NCBI GenBank assembly: GCA_017622055.1
Contig: JAGARY010000256.1
Coordinates: 1 to 7,195 of the forward strand
Direction: 5' to 3'
DNA from: Treponema sp.
Lineage (GTDB): Bacteria; Spirochaetota; Spirochaetia; Treponematales; Treponemataceae
DNA: 7,195 nucleotides
Both the position numbers and the translations under genes were made by a program. Below are positions 1-5,396 of this stretch, piece by piece. The notes under the pieces are model-generated. The model was not told where the DNA came from. It saw only the letters and a list, made by a program, of their open reading frames with translations, and searched no databases. Each line of letters starts with the position of its first letter. Within the stretch, counting starts at the first letter, position 1.

Positions 1-1512
1 CGTTTTTATAAGTTCTTCTAACGCATCGCAAGAAGAGCAGTAAGGCAAAACGATTACGATATGACGGCACATTTTGCCTTCTTTTAATTTGTCGTAGTCA
101 AGGAATCCTAAAAGTTCGTCATCAGATTTGCTTCCGTCTATAACTTCTAAAAGGTCAAGAATTTCTTTTTCATAAATAAACTTTTTATGAGTGCCGTCGT
201 CGGCTTTTTTGATAGATTGTGGTTTGAAAAGCGCAGAGAAAGCGTAGGTCGTACCTGCTTTTCTAAGTTCTTCTAAACGCTTGCGAGAAGATTCGTTTGG
301 GTGGAACGCAAAACGTACCATTTGCGGGAAACCATAATAAGGGTTGTCCCATTCTTTGCACTCGTCGTCTAAAATATGTTCGTTATCCCAAGCTTGTTGT
401 TCGTCAACAATGTCGGTAAATTGGTAGAAGGCAATAATATCTTCTTTTTTGAACTCACTTCCCATCAAAATACGATAAGGTGTACCTGACAAGTGGATAG
501 TTATATTTGCTTTAAGAGTTTTAATCGTTTTATCTGCTTCATCAACATCAACGAAGTCGTCGCTGTCTTTCTTATTTTTAATGTCGCTTTCGTAATTATT
601 GGCGTTTTTTAACACTTCGCCGTATTTTTCTGCACGTGCGCCAAAGTGTGTTTCATCAACGAGAAGAAGGTCTATATCTTGTCCAAATACTTCTTGGTGT
701 TTCTCTTTAATTTGTTCGCCTTGTAAGTCTTGCAAAGTTAAGAAAACGACAACCTTTTTGTCCGCATTAAGTCTTTCAGTAATGGCATGATTATTATTGT
801 TTAACGTTTTTGCCGTTACAAATTCATAGCCATCAAACTTAACGTGGCTTTCAACGGTCTTTTTCCATTCAGTTAAAACGTCAGCTTTTGCGGAAACAAC
901 TACAACAAGTTTTGCACCCATTTCTACGGCACAACACATAGAAGTAAAGGATTTACCAAAACGCATTACAGCGTACATAAGCAAATTTTTACGACCATTT
1001 GCGATTGCAATTTTGAACGCATTAACCGTTTTTTCTTGGTTAGGACGCATAGGATAAGATTCCGTGCGGAGGAAAACAGTTTCTTCCGGTCTTAACGTTT
1101 CTACGCTATAAAATTGATATTTTTGAGTCTTGTTTTGATAGTCGTTTATAATATCGGTGATAGCATCTTCAACATCACCAACTGTTGCTTCTCTAAAAAA
1201 CTCTTTGGAATAATAGATGCCTACGGGTAAATCGGAAAGTTGCAATCTTGATTTATACCTTTCCATTTCTAAAAATTGGTGTACGGAAAAATCACGGAAA
1301 TAAACGGCATCTATTTTCGCTTCGCTTTCAAATTTCTTTTCAAGATTAGGATAATGTTCTTCCCATTCCTTTAATCTTACCGACACGGGACGATAAGTGT
1401 CACCAACTTTGAGATAGTTGGGTATCGTGTTTGTAGTAAACGCATAGATGTGCGGTTCTACCCGACCTATTATAATCTCGTCCAAAAGTGTTTTGTTGGT
1501 AAATTCTGTCAT
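1..1512 (-). CDS. GIY-YIG-like nuclease domain fused to SF2 (DEAD/DEAH-type) helicase, restriction-type; C-terminus outside window
   Basis: The reading frame is open from ATG at 1512 to the left edge, giving 504 residues with no stop, so the protein is partial. Residues about 20-90 resemble a GIY-YIG/T5orf172 domain: HIYAF at 21-25, YLKVGDT at 33-39, RLKEW at 46-50 and a possible acidic position at E82 or E84. The helicase core follows. A Walker A-like segment VMRFGKSF has GKS at 186-188, the DEAH-box equivalent VDETH is at 285-289, and the motif III-like LSGTP is at 341-345. The second RecA-like domain probably starts near residue 430 and is cut. From the family I infer ATP-driven translocation and cleavage of foreign DNA in the cytoplasm. 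It starts one base after the stop of the M-like gene, with AAAGGA about 8 bases before its ATG inside that gene's end, so the two are co-transcribed and probably translationally coupled. The missing C-terminus could carry a methylase or target-recognition domain. Helicase identity is firm; the nuclease assignment is less so. Confidence 0.85.
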   Translation of the reverse strand, partial: MTEFTNKTLLDEIIIGRVEPHIYAFTTNTIPNYLKVGDTYRPVSVRLKEWEEHYPNLEKKFESEAKIDAVYFRDFSVHQFLEMERYKSRLQLSDLPVGIYYSKEFFREATVGDVEDAITDIINDYQNKTQKYQFYSVETLRPEETVFLRTESYPMRPNQEKTVNAFKIAIANGRKNLLMYAVMRFGKSFTSMCCAVEMGAKLVVVVSAKADVLTEWKKTVESHVKFDGYEFVTAKTLNNNNHAITERLNADKKVVVFLTLQDLQGEQIKEKHQEVFGQDIDLLLVDETHFGARAEKYGEVLKNANNYESDIKNKKDSDDFVDVDEADKTIKTLKANITIHLSGTPYRILMGSEFKKEDIIAFYQFTDIVDEQQAWDNEHILDDECKEWDNPYYGFPQMVRFAFHPNESSRKRLEELRKAGTTYAFSALFKPQSIKKADDGTHKKFIYEKEILDLLEVIDGSKSDDELLGFLDYDKLKEGKMCRHIVIVLPYCSSCDALEELIKT

Positions 1513-1513
1513 T

Positions 1514-2515
1514 TTAGTTTTCCTTTAATATATCCACAAAACGGACAACTTCGTTCTCTTGCCAATCCATTATTTTGCAATAAATACCATTATGTTTTTT
1601 ATAAATATTTTTTTTACAGCCTTCACATTCTGTAGCAACTGTCACAGTTTCAAATAAAGTTTCTTCTGTTTTGTTTTCTTTGCAACAAGAATTAGGAATT
1701 ACAAATTTTAATCCGTCCATTTGCCAAATATTCCAAACTATTATCTTTGCAAATTCAATCAATTCTTTGGAAGATAAATCTTTTTGAAATTTATATTTAC
1801 AATTTTCCATTACAGTAAAAAGAACATTCTCTCTTGCAAGTAAAATATTGTCCCCTTGCCATTCATAACCATAGGAACTTTGAACAGCTATCTTTGCCCA
1901 ATTTAGCCAATCTTCATAAGATTCTGTATTTTCATTTACTATTCTTAGTTTTCTGTCTAAAAAACCAATACGATTTTGAACTTCTATATATTCCCCAGTT
2001 ACAGCATCATATCTGCTTGTAATATAAGGAGCTTCTCCACAAGTAATTTCAAGCCAATTTGATTTTACGTAGTCTTGCCAAGTTTTGCCCTCTTCATCTG
2101 GAAATTCAATTTTATCTGTTAATGTTTTCCAAGTTTTAGTAGCTTCATCTTCTATATTAAATTGAGCTTTTCTTCCAAACCAAGCATCATCAACTAAATT
2201 AGCTTGTGCATTGCAAACCCATGCAGGAGTAAAAACTTCTGCTTTTTGGCGAACACGTTTTTGCTGTTCTTCTTTTGATTTCTCAACTCTTGGTTTTATT
2301 ATGTTTCCATTTTTTGATGTTATTAATTCTATAAGAATCTCTTTATCAGGAGCATAACAATTTCCATAAGAAAGATAGTTATCTGTAGCCCATATAATAT
2401 TTTTACCAGTTGTTTTATCTTGTAATAGAATTTCTAGTAATTCTTCATCTAATTTGAGAAGTTGATTTTCTTTTACATCTACTATTCTTTTTGTTTTTCC
2501 ACCCATACAATACAT
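1514..2515 (-). CDS. Methyltransferase-like restriction subunit M with degenerate catalytic motifs
   Basis: This 333-residue protein resembles a family usually annotated as restriction endonuclease subunit M. Visible landmarks are KAEVFTP at 91-97, which fits motif X of gamma-type N6-adenine methylases; EITCGEAPY at 156-164, at the place of the AdoMet-binding motif I but lacking its glycine pattern; and YGYEW followed by LLAREN at 215-230, like motif II. No NPPY or DPPY catalytic motif is present anywhere. Near the C-terminus CC, CEGC and a later C form a possible zinc-binding cluster around HNGIYCKIMDW. It is the first gene of the operon with the GIY-YIG helicase. The first ATG (2515) is used here; the second, at 2506, is possible, because TATAAT overlaps the first ATG (2514-2519). 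A GGTGG lies about 12 bases before the first ATG. The gene is visibly more AT-rich than its partner. Family membership is fairly sure; methylase activity is doubtful. Confidence 0.8.
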   Translation of the reverse strand: MYCMGGKTKRIVDVKENQLLKLDEELLEILLQDKTTGKNIIWATDNYLSYGNCYAPDKEILIELITSKNGNIIKPRVEKSKEEQQKRVRQKAEVFTPAWVCNAQANLVDDAWFGRKAQFNIEDEATKTWKTLTDKIEFPDEEGKTWQDYVKSNWLEITCGEAPYITSRYDAVTGEYIEVQNRIGFLDRKLRIVNENTESYEDWLNWAKIAVQSSYGYEWQGDNILLARENVLFTVMENCKYKFQKDLSSKELIEFAKIIVWNIWQMDGLKFVIPNSCCKENKTEETLFETVTVATECEGCKKNIYKKHNGIYCKIMDWQENEVVRFVDILKEN

Positions 2516-2520
2516 TATAC

Positions 2521-2820
2521 CACAAATCCACCTATTCTAAAACATTTTCCCACACAATTTCCTCTTCAAAAATCCATCCTTCTCAATACATTCTCCATTC
2601 TACCACCTGCACAGTGTCAAAAAACGTCCCTCTAAATCATTTTCCAACTTTTCCATACACAACAGCCCTTTTCCAATCATACAACTTCCCCTCACACAAT
2701 ACAGCCTCCGTTTACAACCACTACACAAGCCCTGTACAATCACTACAATTTCCCTTTACAATCACCACAAACTCCCTGTAAAATCATCACAGACTTCCTG
2801 TACAACTACTACAGACTGCG
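2521..2820. other. Noncoding divergent gap with extreme C/G strand asymmetry
   Basis: The 506-base gap between the two divergent operons holds no credible gene. Over 2521-2820 the plus strand has only about 15 G in 300 bases, while C makes up roughly a third in the line I counted; 2521-2580 has no G at all. A minus-strand transcript from here would be almost free of C and poorly structured. The right half of this stretch is the 22-bp repeat array. The left half (2521-2660) shows the same composition without a repeat that I can align. Confidence 0.6.
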
Positions 2821-2839
2821 TTTATAACAAGTTCACACT
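2664..2839. repeat. 22-bp phased imperfect tandem repeat array, about 8 units
   Basis: Six units lie in exact 22-base register, starting at 2708, 2730, 2752, 2774, 2796 and 2818. The shared core is TGTACAATCACTACA (for example 2733-2747), with variants TTTACAACCACTACA, TTTACAATCACCACA, TGTAAAATCATCACA and TGTACAACTACTACA. The sixth unit is degenerate. Two weaker copies precede them at 2686-2707 and about 2666-2685, the first of these with indels. There is no unique spacer between units, so this is not CRISPR. A 22-base period is about two helical turns, which would put a bound protein on one face of the DNA. It may be an operator or iteron-like array between the restriction-like and XRE/ImmA operons; the ligand is unknown. 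Confidence 0.75.
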
Positions 2840-2908
2840 AAATTTCAATAATTTTCACACCAATAAATAAAATATTTACAATTTTGTGAATATTTTTCAT
2901 ATTTTTTC

Positions 2909-2937
2909 TTGATTTATTTTCAAACCTGTATTAATAT
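2909..2937 (+). promoter_or_regulatory. Sigma-70-type promoter of the XRE/ImmA operon
   Basis: The -35 TTGATT (2909-2914) and -10 TAATAT (2932-2937) are separated by 17 bases, predicting a start near 2944 and a leader of about 78 bases. Half-sites TTCACA (2832-2837 and 2854-2859, themselves 22 bases apart) and the inverted TGTGAA (2885-2890) lie just upstream and could be operator sites. Confidence 0.7.
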
Positions 2938-2943
2938 ATATTT

Positions 2944-3021
2944 AGACAGTAAAAAGAGACTGTCCGTGCTGATGAATCCGTTGGGTTCATTTTTAAGGAG
3001 ATTAAGAAGAGGAGTTCAAGA
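2944..3021 (+). promoter_or_regulatory. Structured 5' leader of the XRE/ImmA operon, with two stem-loops and two SD-like sites
   Basis: The predicted transcript opens with GACAGT (2945-2950) pairing with ACTGTC (2959-2964) around an 8-base A-rich loop. A second hairpin pairs ATGAATCC (2972-2979) with GGGTTCAT (2983-2990) over a 3-base loop, with one G-T pair, and runs into five T (2990-2994). It looks like a weak intrinsic terminator or attenuator, directly before AAGGAG (2995-3000). The working ribosome site is AGAGGAG (3008-3014), 7 bases before the ATG. The 5'-terminal hairpin may protect the mRNA. Regulation is inferred only from structure. Confidence 0.45.
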
Positions 3022-3426
3022 ATGGCAGAAGTTACAGCTTTCGGAAAACTTTTAAGAAAGCTAAGAATTGACTATTCAGAGGTACTCGGGACAATGGCTA
3101 AAAGACTTGGTATTTCACCAGCATATCTTTCGGCTATCGAAAACAATGGACGTGATATTCCAGAAGATTTTGTTGCAAAAATTGCGGCAGAATACAATTT
3201 GGATGAAACACAAATCAAGGAACTTGAAGAAGCAAAAGCACAGACTGCGGGAACTGTTGCTGTGCAATTTGAAAGTCAAAAGGCTGAACGTAATTATGTT
3301 GAAACTGCGGTTATGTTTGCTCGTGATTTTTCAAAATTGACTTCTAATCAGGTTGAACAATTAAAGGAACTTCTTAGATCTTTTGAAGTTTCGGGAGTTA
3401 CAGCTAATGGAAGTGTGTCAGAATGA
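3022..3426 (+). CDS. XRE-family helix-turn-helix transcriptional regulator
   Basis: This 134-residue protein has an N-terminal lambda-repressor-like helix-turn-helix at about residues 7-60: FGKLLRKLRI, then MAKRLGISPAYLSAIENNGR, in which the GISPAYLSAIE segment holds the turn and recognition helix. The C-terminal half is mostly helical, with a likely dimerisation segment around 90-122 (AVMFARDF, QVEQLKELL). AGAGGAG seven bases before the ATG fixes the start. The next gene, an ImmA/IrrE-type peptidase, overlaps its 3' end by 20 bases. In known pairs of this kind, as in ICEBs1 ImmR/ImmA, the regulator represses a promoter and the peptidase cleaves the regulator. By analogy it probably binds near its own promoter, where the 22-bp array lies about 100-280 bases upstream. 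It could instead be the antitoxin-like half of an XRE/peptidase module. The fold is confident; the target is unknown. Confidence 0.85.
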   Translation: MAEVTAFGKLLRKLRIDYSEVLGTMAKRLGISPAYLSAIENNGRDIPEDFVAKIAAEYNLDETQIKELEEAKAQTAGTVAVQFESQKAERNYVETAVMFARDFSKLTSNQVEQLKELLRSFEVSGVTANGSVSE

Positions 3427-4054
3427 AGTAGAAAACGAACATTTTGCCCCTGCACTAGTTCTTTCCAAAGAAGGCACTAGTTGCCTAGCGTTTTGGGTTA
3501 GAATTATTTGTGGATATGGATTAGATAAAAAATTTGATCCAATTTTCGTAATGGAAAATATTATTCCAAGATTTGACCCCTCTTATAATTTTGTGATTGT
3601 TGATAAGGATTGTTGGTCTTACGAAGAATTTATTCCTGCTTTTTACAGTCCTATGGACAATACGATTGTGATTCGCAGCGATACTTATGACAAAGCTCTT
3701 AACGGAGACCTTATGGAACAAATAAACATTGCTCATGAAGTATCTCACTGCATTCAATCAATCTTTTTACGTTTTTTACACGCTCTAAAATGCGTTGATT
3801 TTAAGACAGAATTGTGCAAAATCGATTCAGAACAAATGACACGCCATGAAGAGCAAACTGATGCACTAACAAGTTTATTGTTATCCCCTAATCAGGTTGT
3901 AGCTGGAAAATCTGAAGATGAAGTTTTTACAGAATATATTTTTAATCCTGTAATGACTTTTTGCGTAGGATTAATTAAAAGATTTGGACCTAAGTTTTTA
4001 GATAAATTAAAAACTTTGCAACTATTAGAAGATGCTAATCAAAATGCATCATAA
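3407..4054 (+). CDS. ImmA/IrrE-family zinc metallopeptidase
   Basis: This 215-residue protein carries the zincin motif HEVSH at residues 110-114 (preceded by INIA), as in ImmA/IrrE peptidases. The segment EEQTDALTSLLLSP at 148-161 fits the downstream family segment that supplies the third, acidic zinc ligand (E148 or E149 likely) and ends in the usual LL-x-P. The start is the ATG at 3407, preceded by GGGAG (3393-3397) at 9 bases. A TTG at 3383 in the same frame lacks a comparable site. The gene overlaps the XRE gene by 20 bases, so translation is coupled. The family role is site-specific cleavage of a partner XRE repressor after a stress or mobile-element signal; that this one acts on its neighbour is inference from gene order. 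The N-terminal 60 residues are not typical of any part of the family I can name. Confidence 0.85.
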   Translation: MEVCQNEVENEHFAPALVLSKEGTSCLAFWVRIICGYGLDKKFDPIFVMENIIPRFDPSYNFVIVDKDCWSYEEFIPAFYSPMDNTIVIRSDTYDKALNGDLMEQINIAHEVSHCIQSIFLRFLHALKCVDFKTELCKIDSEQMTRHEEQTDALTSLLLSPNQVVAGKSEDEVFTEYIFNPVMTFCVGLIKRFGPKFLDKLKTLQLLEDANQNAS

Positions 4055-4066
4055 AAAGGAGGCTGT

Positions 4067-4087
4067 ATGTGCAAAACGATTGTCTAA
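4067..4087 (+). other. Six-codon ORF behind a perfect Shine-Dalgarno
   Basis: AAGGAGG (4056-4062) stands 4 bases before an ATG that is followed by only five more codons and TAA (MCKTIV). It lies 12 bases after the peptidase stop. It may be a leader peptide, the stub of a lost third operon gene, or chance. Confidence 0.2.
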
Positions 4088-4104
4088 CGCTTGCAAAAAA
4101 AATA

Positions 4105-4137
4105 GCTTAAACCTACGCCAATAGATTTAAGCCTTTT
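4105..4137 (+). terminator. Intrinsic terminator after the XRE/ImmA operon
   Basis: GCTTAAA (4105-4111) pairs with TTTAAGC (4126-4132). After one C/A mismatch, CTA pairs with TAG around a 6-base loop. The stem is followed by CTTTT. It is weak in GC but well placed 50 bases after the peptidase stop. Confidence 0.55.
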
Positions 4138-4138
4138 A

Positions 4139-4203
4139 TCAACAAAAAGTAGAATACCTTTCATTAAACTATATATATATTCTACTTTTTGTTGAGATTT
4201 TTT
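4139..4203 (+). terminator. Long 18-bp perfect hairpin, second terminator
   Basis: TCAACAAAAAGTAGAATA (4139-4156) is exactly complementary to 4178-4195, with a 21-base AT-rich loop, and is followed by GA and six T (4198-4203). It would insulate the HU-like gene from the operon upstream. Confidence 0.6.
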
Positions 4204-4278
4204 GCAAGTAAATTATTACCCACTTAGCAAAAAGTGTAAAAAATTTTGCAAAATCTAAAAAAATAAGGATGGTAGAAT

Positions 4279-5064
4279 ATGGCAATTATTGAAAATCTTT
4301 CCACATTAGAAAGTAGTAACGCAACATTGAGCGTTACTTTGTATCAAAATCACTTAAAAAAAGATGGATCTTACTTTGCAAGAGTAAGTCGTAACACAGC
4401 AACATTTAATAATGTAATTTCTGAAATTGCAGAAGAAAACAAGGGGCTTGATCCTCACCTTTTGCAATATTCGGCAATTCTGATTCAAAAGAAAATCTTA
4501 AAAATGCTTGAGCAAGGAAAAGCGGTAAACATTCTTGACCTTGGCACTATGTACATTGCAATGAAATGTTCTGCAAAGGGCAAAAATGATGTTTCTAACA
4601 ACGGAAAATTTTGCATAAAATTTTCTCCAACACAAATTGCTCAAGACACAGTAAATTCCTTGAATGTTGATAAAGTGGTCTATGTTGATAACAATCCAGA
4701 AATCACAACAATCACAGATTTATCAACTGGAAAAACTGATCAAACAATTTCAAAAGGAAAACCTGTAGCAATTTTTGGAAGCAAACTAAAATTGGGAAGT
4801 TCTGGTTCAGGAATCTACTTTGCTCCAGCAACAGAGCCAACAGCAGACGGCGAACTTAGCTTTGATTTAGACGAAACAACATGGATTTCGGTTTCCAAAG
4901 AAACAATTTTTAGAAACAAACCTGCAGAACTAAACTTCTTTGTTCCAGAAACCCTTGAATCAGAAAAATCCTACTGCATTATCATCAAAACAAACTATCT
5001 TTCAAACACACAATCCCGAAAAGATTTTGTTGAAACTGTCAGTAGTCCAATTACAGTAATGTAA
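4279..5064 (+). CDS. HU-like DNA-binding protein with C-terminal DUF4469 domain
   Basis: This 261-residue protein has two domains. Residues about 1-120 follow the HU-like pattern of the HU-DNA_bdg family: a helical segment (FNNVISEIAEEN, LLQYSAILIQKKILKMLEQGKAVNI) leading into LGTMYIAMK, where HU proteins have their G-x-F turn before the DNA-binding arms. Residues about 137-258 match the DUF4469 pattern: NPEITTITDLSTG, KGKPVAIFGSKLKLG, SGIYFAP, then FRNKPAELNFFVPETL and a final beta strand containing TNYLSNTQSRKDF. This second domain is thought to have an immunoglobulin-like fold. AAGGATGG (4265-4272) lies 6 bases before the ATG. There is no signal peptide. It is probably cytoplasmic and nucleoid-associated, or part of a mobile element's DNA handling; partner and target are unknown. 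It stands alone between terminators; I could not identify a good promoter. Confidence 0.8.
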   Translation: MAIIENLSTLESSNATLSVTLYQNHLKKDGSYFARVSRNTATFNNVISEIAEENKGLDPHLLQYSAILIQKKILKMLEQGKAVNILDLGTMYIAMKCSAKGKNDVSNNGKFCIKFSPTQIAQDTVNSLNVDKVVYVDNNPEITTITDLSTGKTDQTISKGKPVAIFGSKLKLGSSGSGIYFAPATEPTADGELSFDLDETTWISVSKETIFRNKPAELNFFVPETLESEKSYCIIIKTNYLSNTQSRKDFVETVSSPITVM

Positions 5065-5071
5065 AAGGTTT

Positions 5072-5083
5072 CCCCCCCCCCCC
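5072..5083. repeat. Homopolymer run of 12 C
   Basis: Twelve consecutive C begin 7 bases after the HU-DUF4469 stop codon, in an otherwise AT-rich region. It lies outside every coding frame here, so slippage would not switch a reading frame. The flanks are mirror-like: AAGGTTT precedes the C run (5065-5071) and AAGGTTT precedes GGGG (5104-5114). The length may be uncertain from sequencing. Confidence 0.85.
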
Positions 5084-5130
5084 AATTTTTTGGCACATTG
5101 CCGAAGGTTTGGGGTGGGAGTTTGATTTTT
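5072..5130 (+). terminator. Possible terminator of the HU-DUF4469 gene
   Basis: Part of the C run can pair with GGGGTGGG (5111-5118) with one mismatch, and is followed by AGTTTGATTTTT. The loop of about 27 bases is long and contains a small GGC/GCC hairpin. Plausible but unproven. Confidence 0.35.
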
Positions 5131-5142
5131 GGAGAAAGGAAA

Positions 5143-5391
5143 TTATTCTTGTGTGATGTAGTTGTAAAATGCTTCTTTTCCTTGGGTATATTCAATATCT
5201 AAGGCATCTTGTAAATATAAATCAGATTCTAAAAACATATTAGAATTATCATCTAAAATTAGTTTATAAGTTTCTGTATTTAGTAATTTCTTATAAGCTT
5301 CTTCATGAGTAATATGAAATTTATTTATGAGATATTTCGTTAAGTAAATTGTACACAAACCTTTTATATGTTCTGCTGTTTTGCTATCCAT
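5143..5391 (-). CDS. Small unknown protein, third gene of the DUF3990 cassette
   Basis: This 82-residue acidic, mostly helical protein starts MDSKTAEHIKGL and ends FYNYITQE. I do not recognise a named domain with certainty. The pattern of a hydrophobic N-terminal helix, then HEEAYKKLL, then LYLQDALDIE, is like small partner proteins found beside DUF3990 genes and may be a divergent DUF3791 relative. I chose the ATG at 5391 because TTGGAG lies 9 bases before it. An in-frame TTG at 5406 falls inside that ribosome site. The ATG is five bases after the DUF3990 stop, so the gene is translationally coupled. Its position suggests an antitoxin or accessory factor. It ends the operon; no strong minus-strand terminator is seen after it. 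Confidence 0.7.
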   Translation of the reverse strand: MDSKTAEHIKGLCTIYLTKYLINKFHITHEEAYKKLLNTETYKLILDDNSNMFLESDLYLQDALDIEYTQGKEAFYNYITQE

Positions 5392-5396
5392 AAGAT

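Larger units (their letters stand above)
4090..4208. repeat. Nested inverted repeats (outer pair enclosing two hairpins)
   Basis: CTTGCAAAAAA (4090-4100) and its exact complement TTTTTTGCAAG (4198-4208) enclose two separate hairpins (4105-4132 and 4139-4195), so the RNA or single strand could fold as a three-way junction. The termini resemble the inverted ends of a small non-autonomous element, but I see no convincing target duplication beside them. It could equally be two tandem terminators with fortuitous A/T-run flanks. Confidence 0.5.

Noticed and set aside
328..340. DNPYYG (residues 389-394) in the helicase as the missing methylase motif
   Set aside because: The sequence is NPYY, not NPPY, and lies in the insertion after helicase motif III without any AdoMet-binding motif nearby.
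2491..2781. Plus-strand ORF of 96 residues across the divergent gap
   Set aside because: It overlaps the start of the M-like gene on the other strand, has no ribosome site, is made mostly of S/T/H/Y/F, and its 22-base repeat period is not a multiple of three. It is open only because of the skewed composition.
2664..2839. CRISPR array
   Set aside because: The 22-base units abut with no unique spacers, the units are imperfect, and no cas genes are nearby.
2969..2994. CTGATGA in the XRE leader, as in a hammerhead ribozyme core
   Set aside because: The required GAAA after stem II and a matching cleavage-site stem are missing; the bases are better explained by a simple ATGAATCC/GGGTTCAT hairpin.
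3521..3757. Minus-strand ORF inside the ImmA-like gene
   Set aside because: It lies wholly within a well supported zinc peptidase frame and has no family features or ribosome site.
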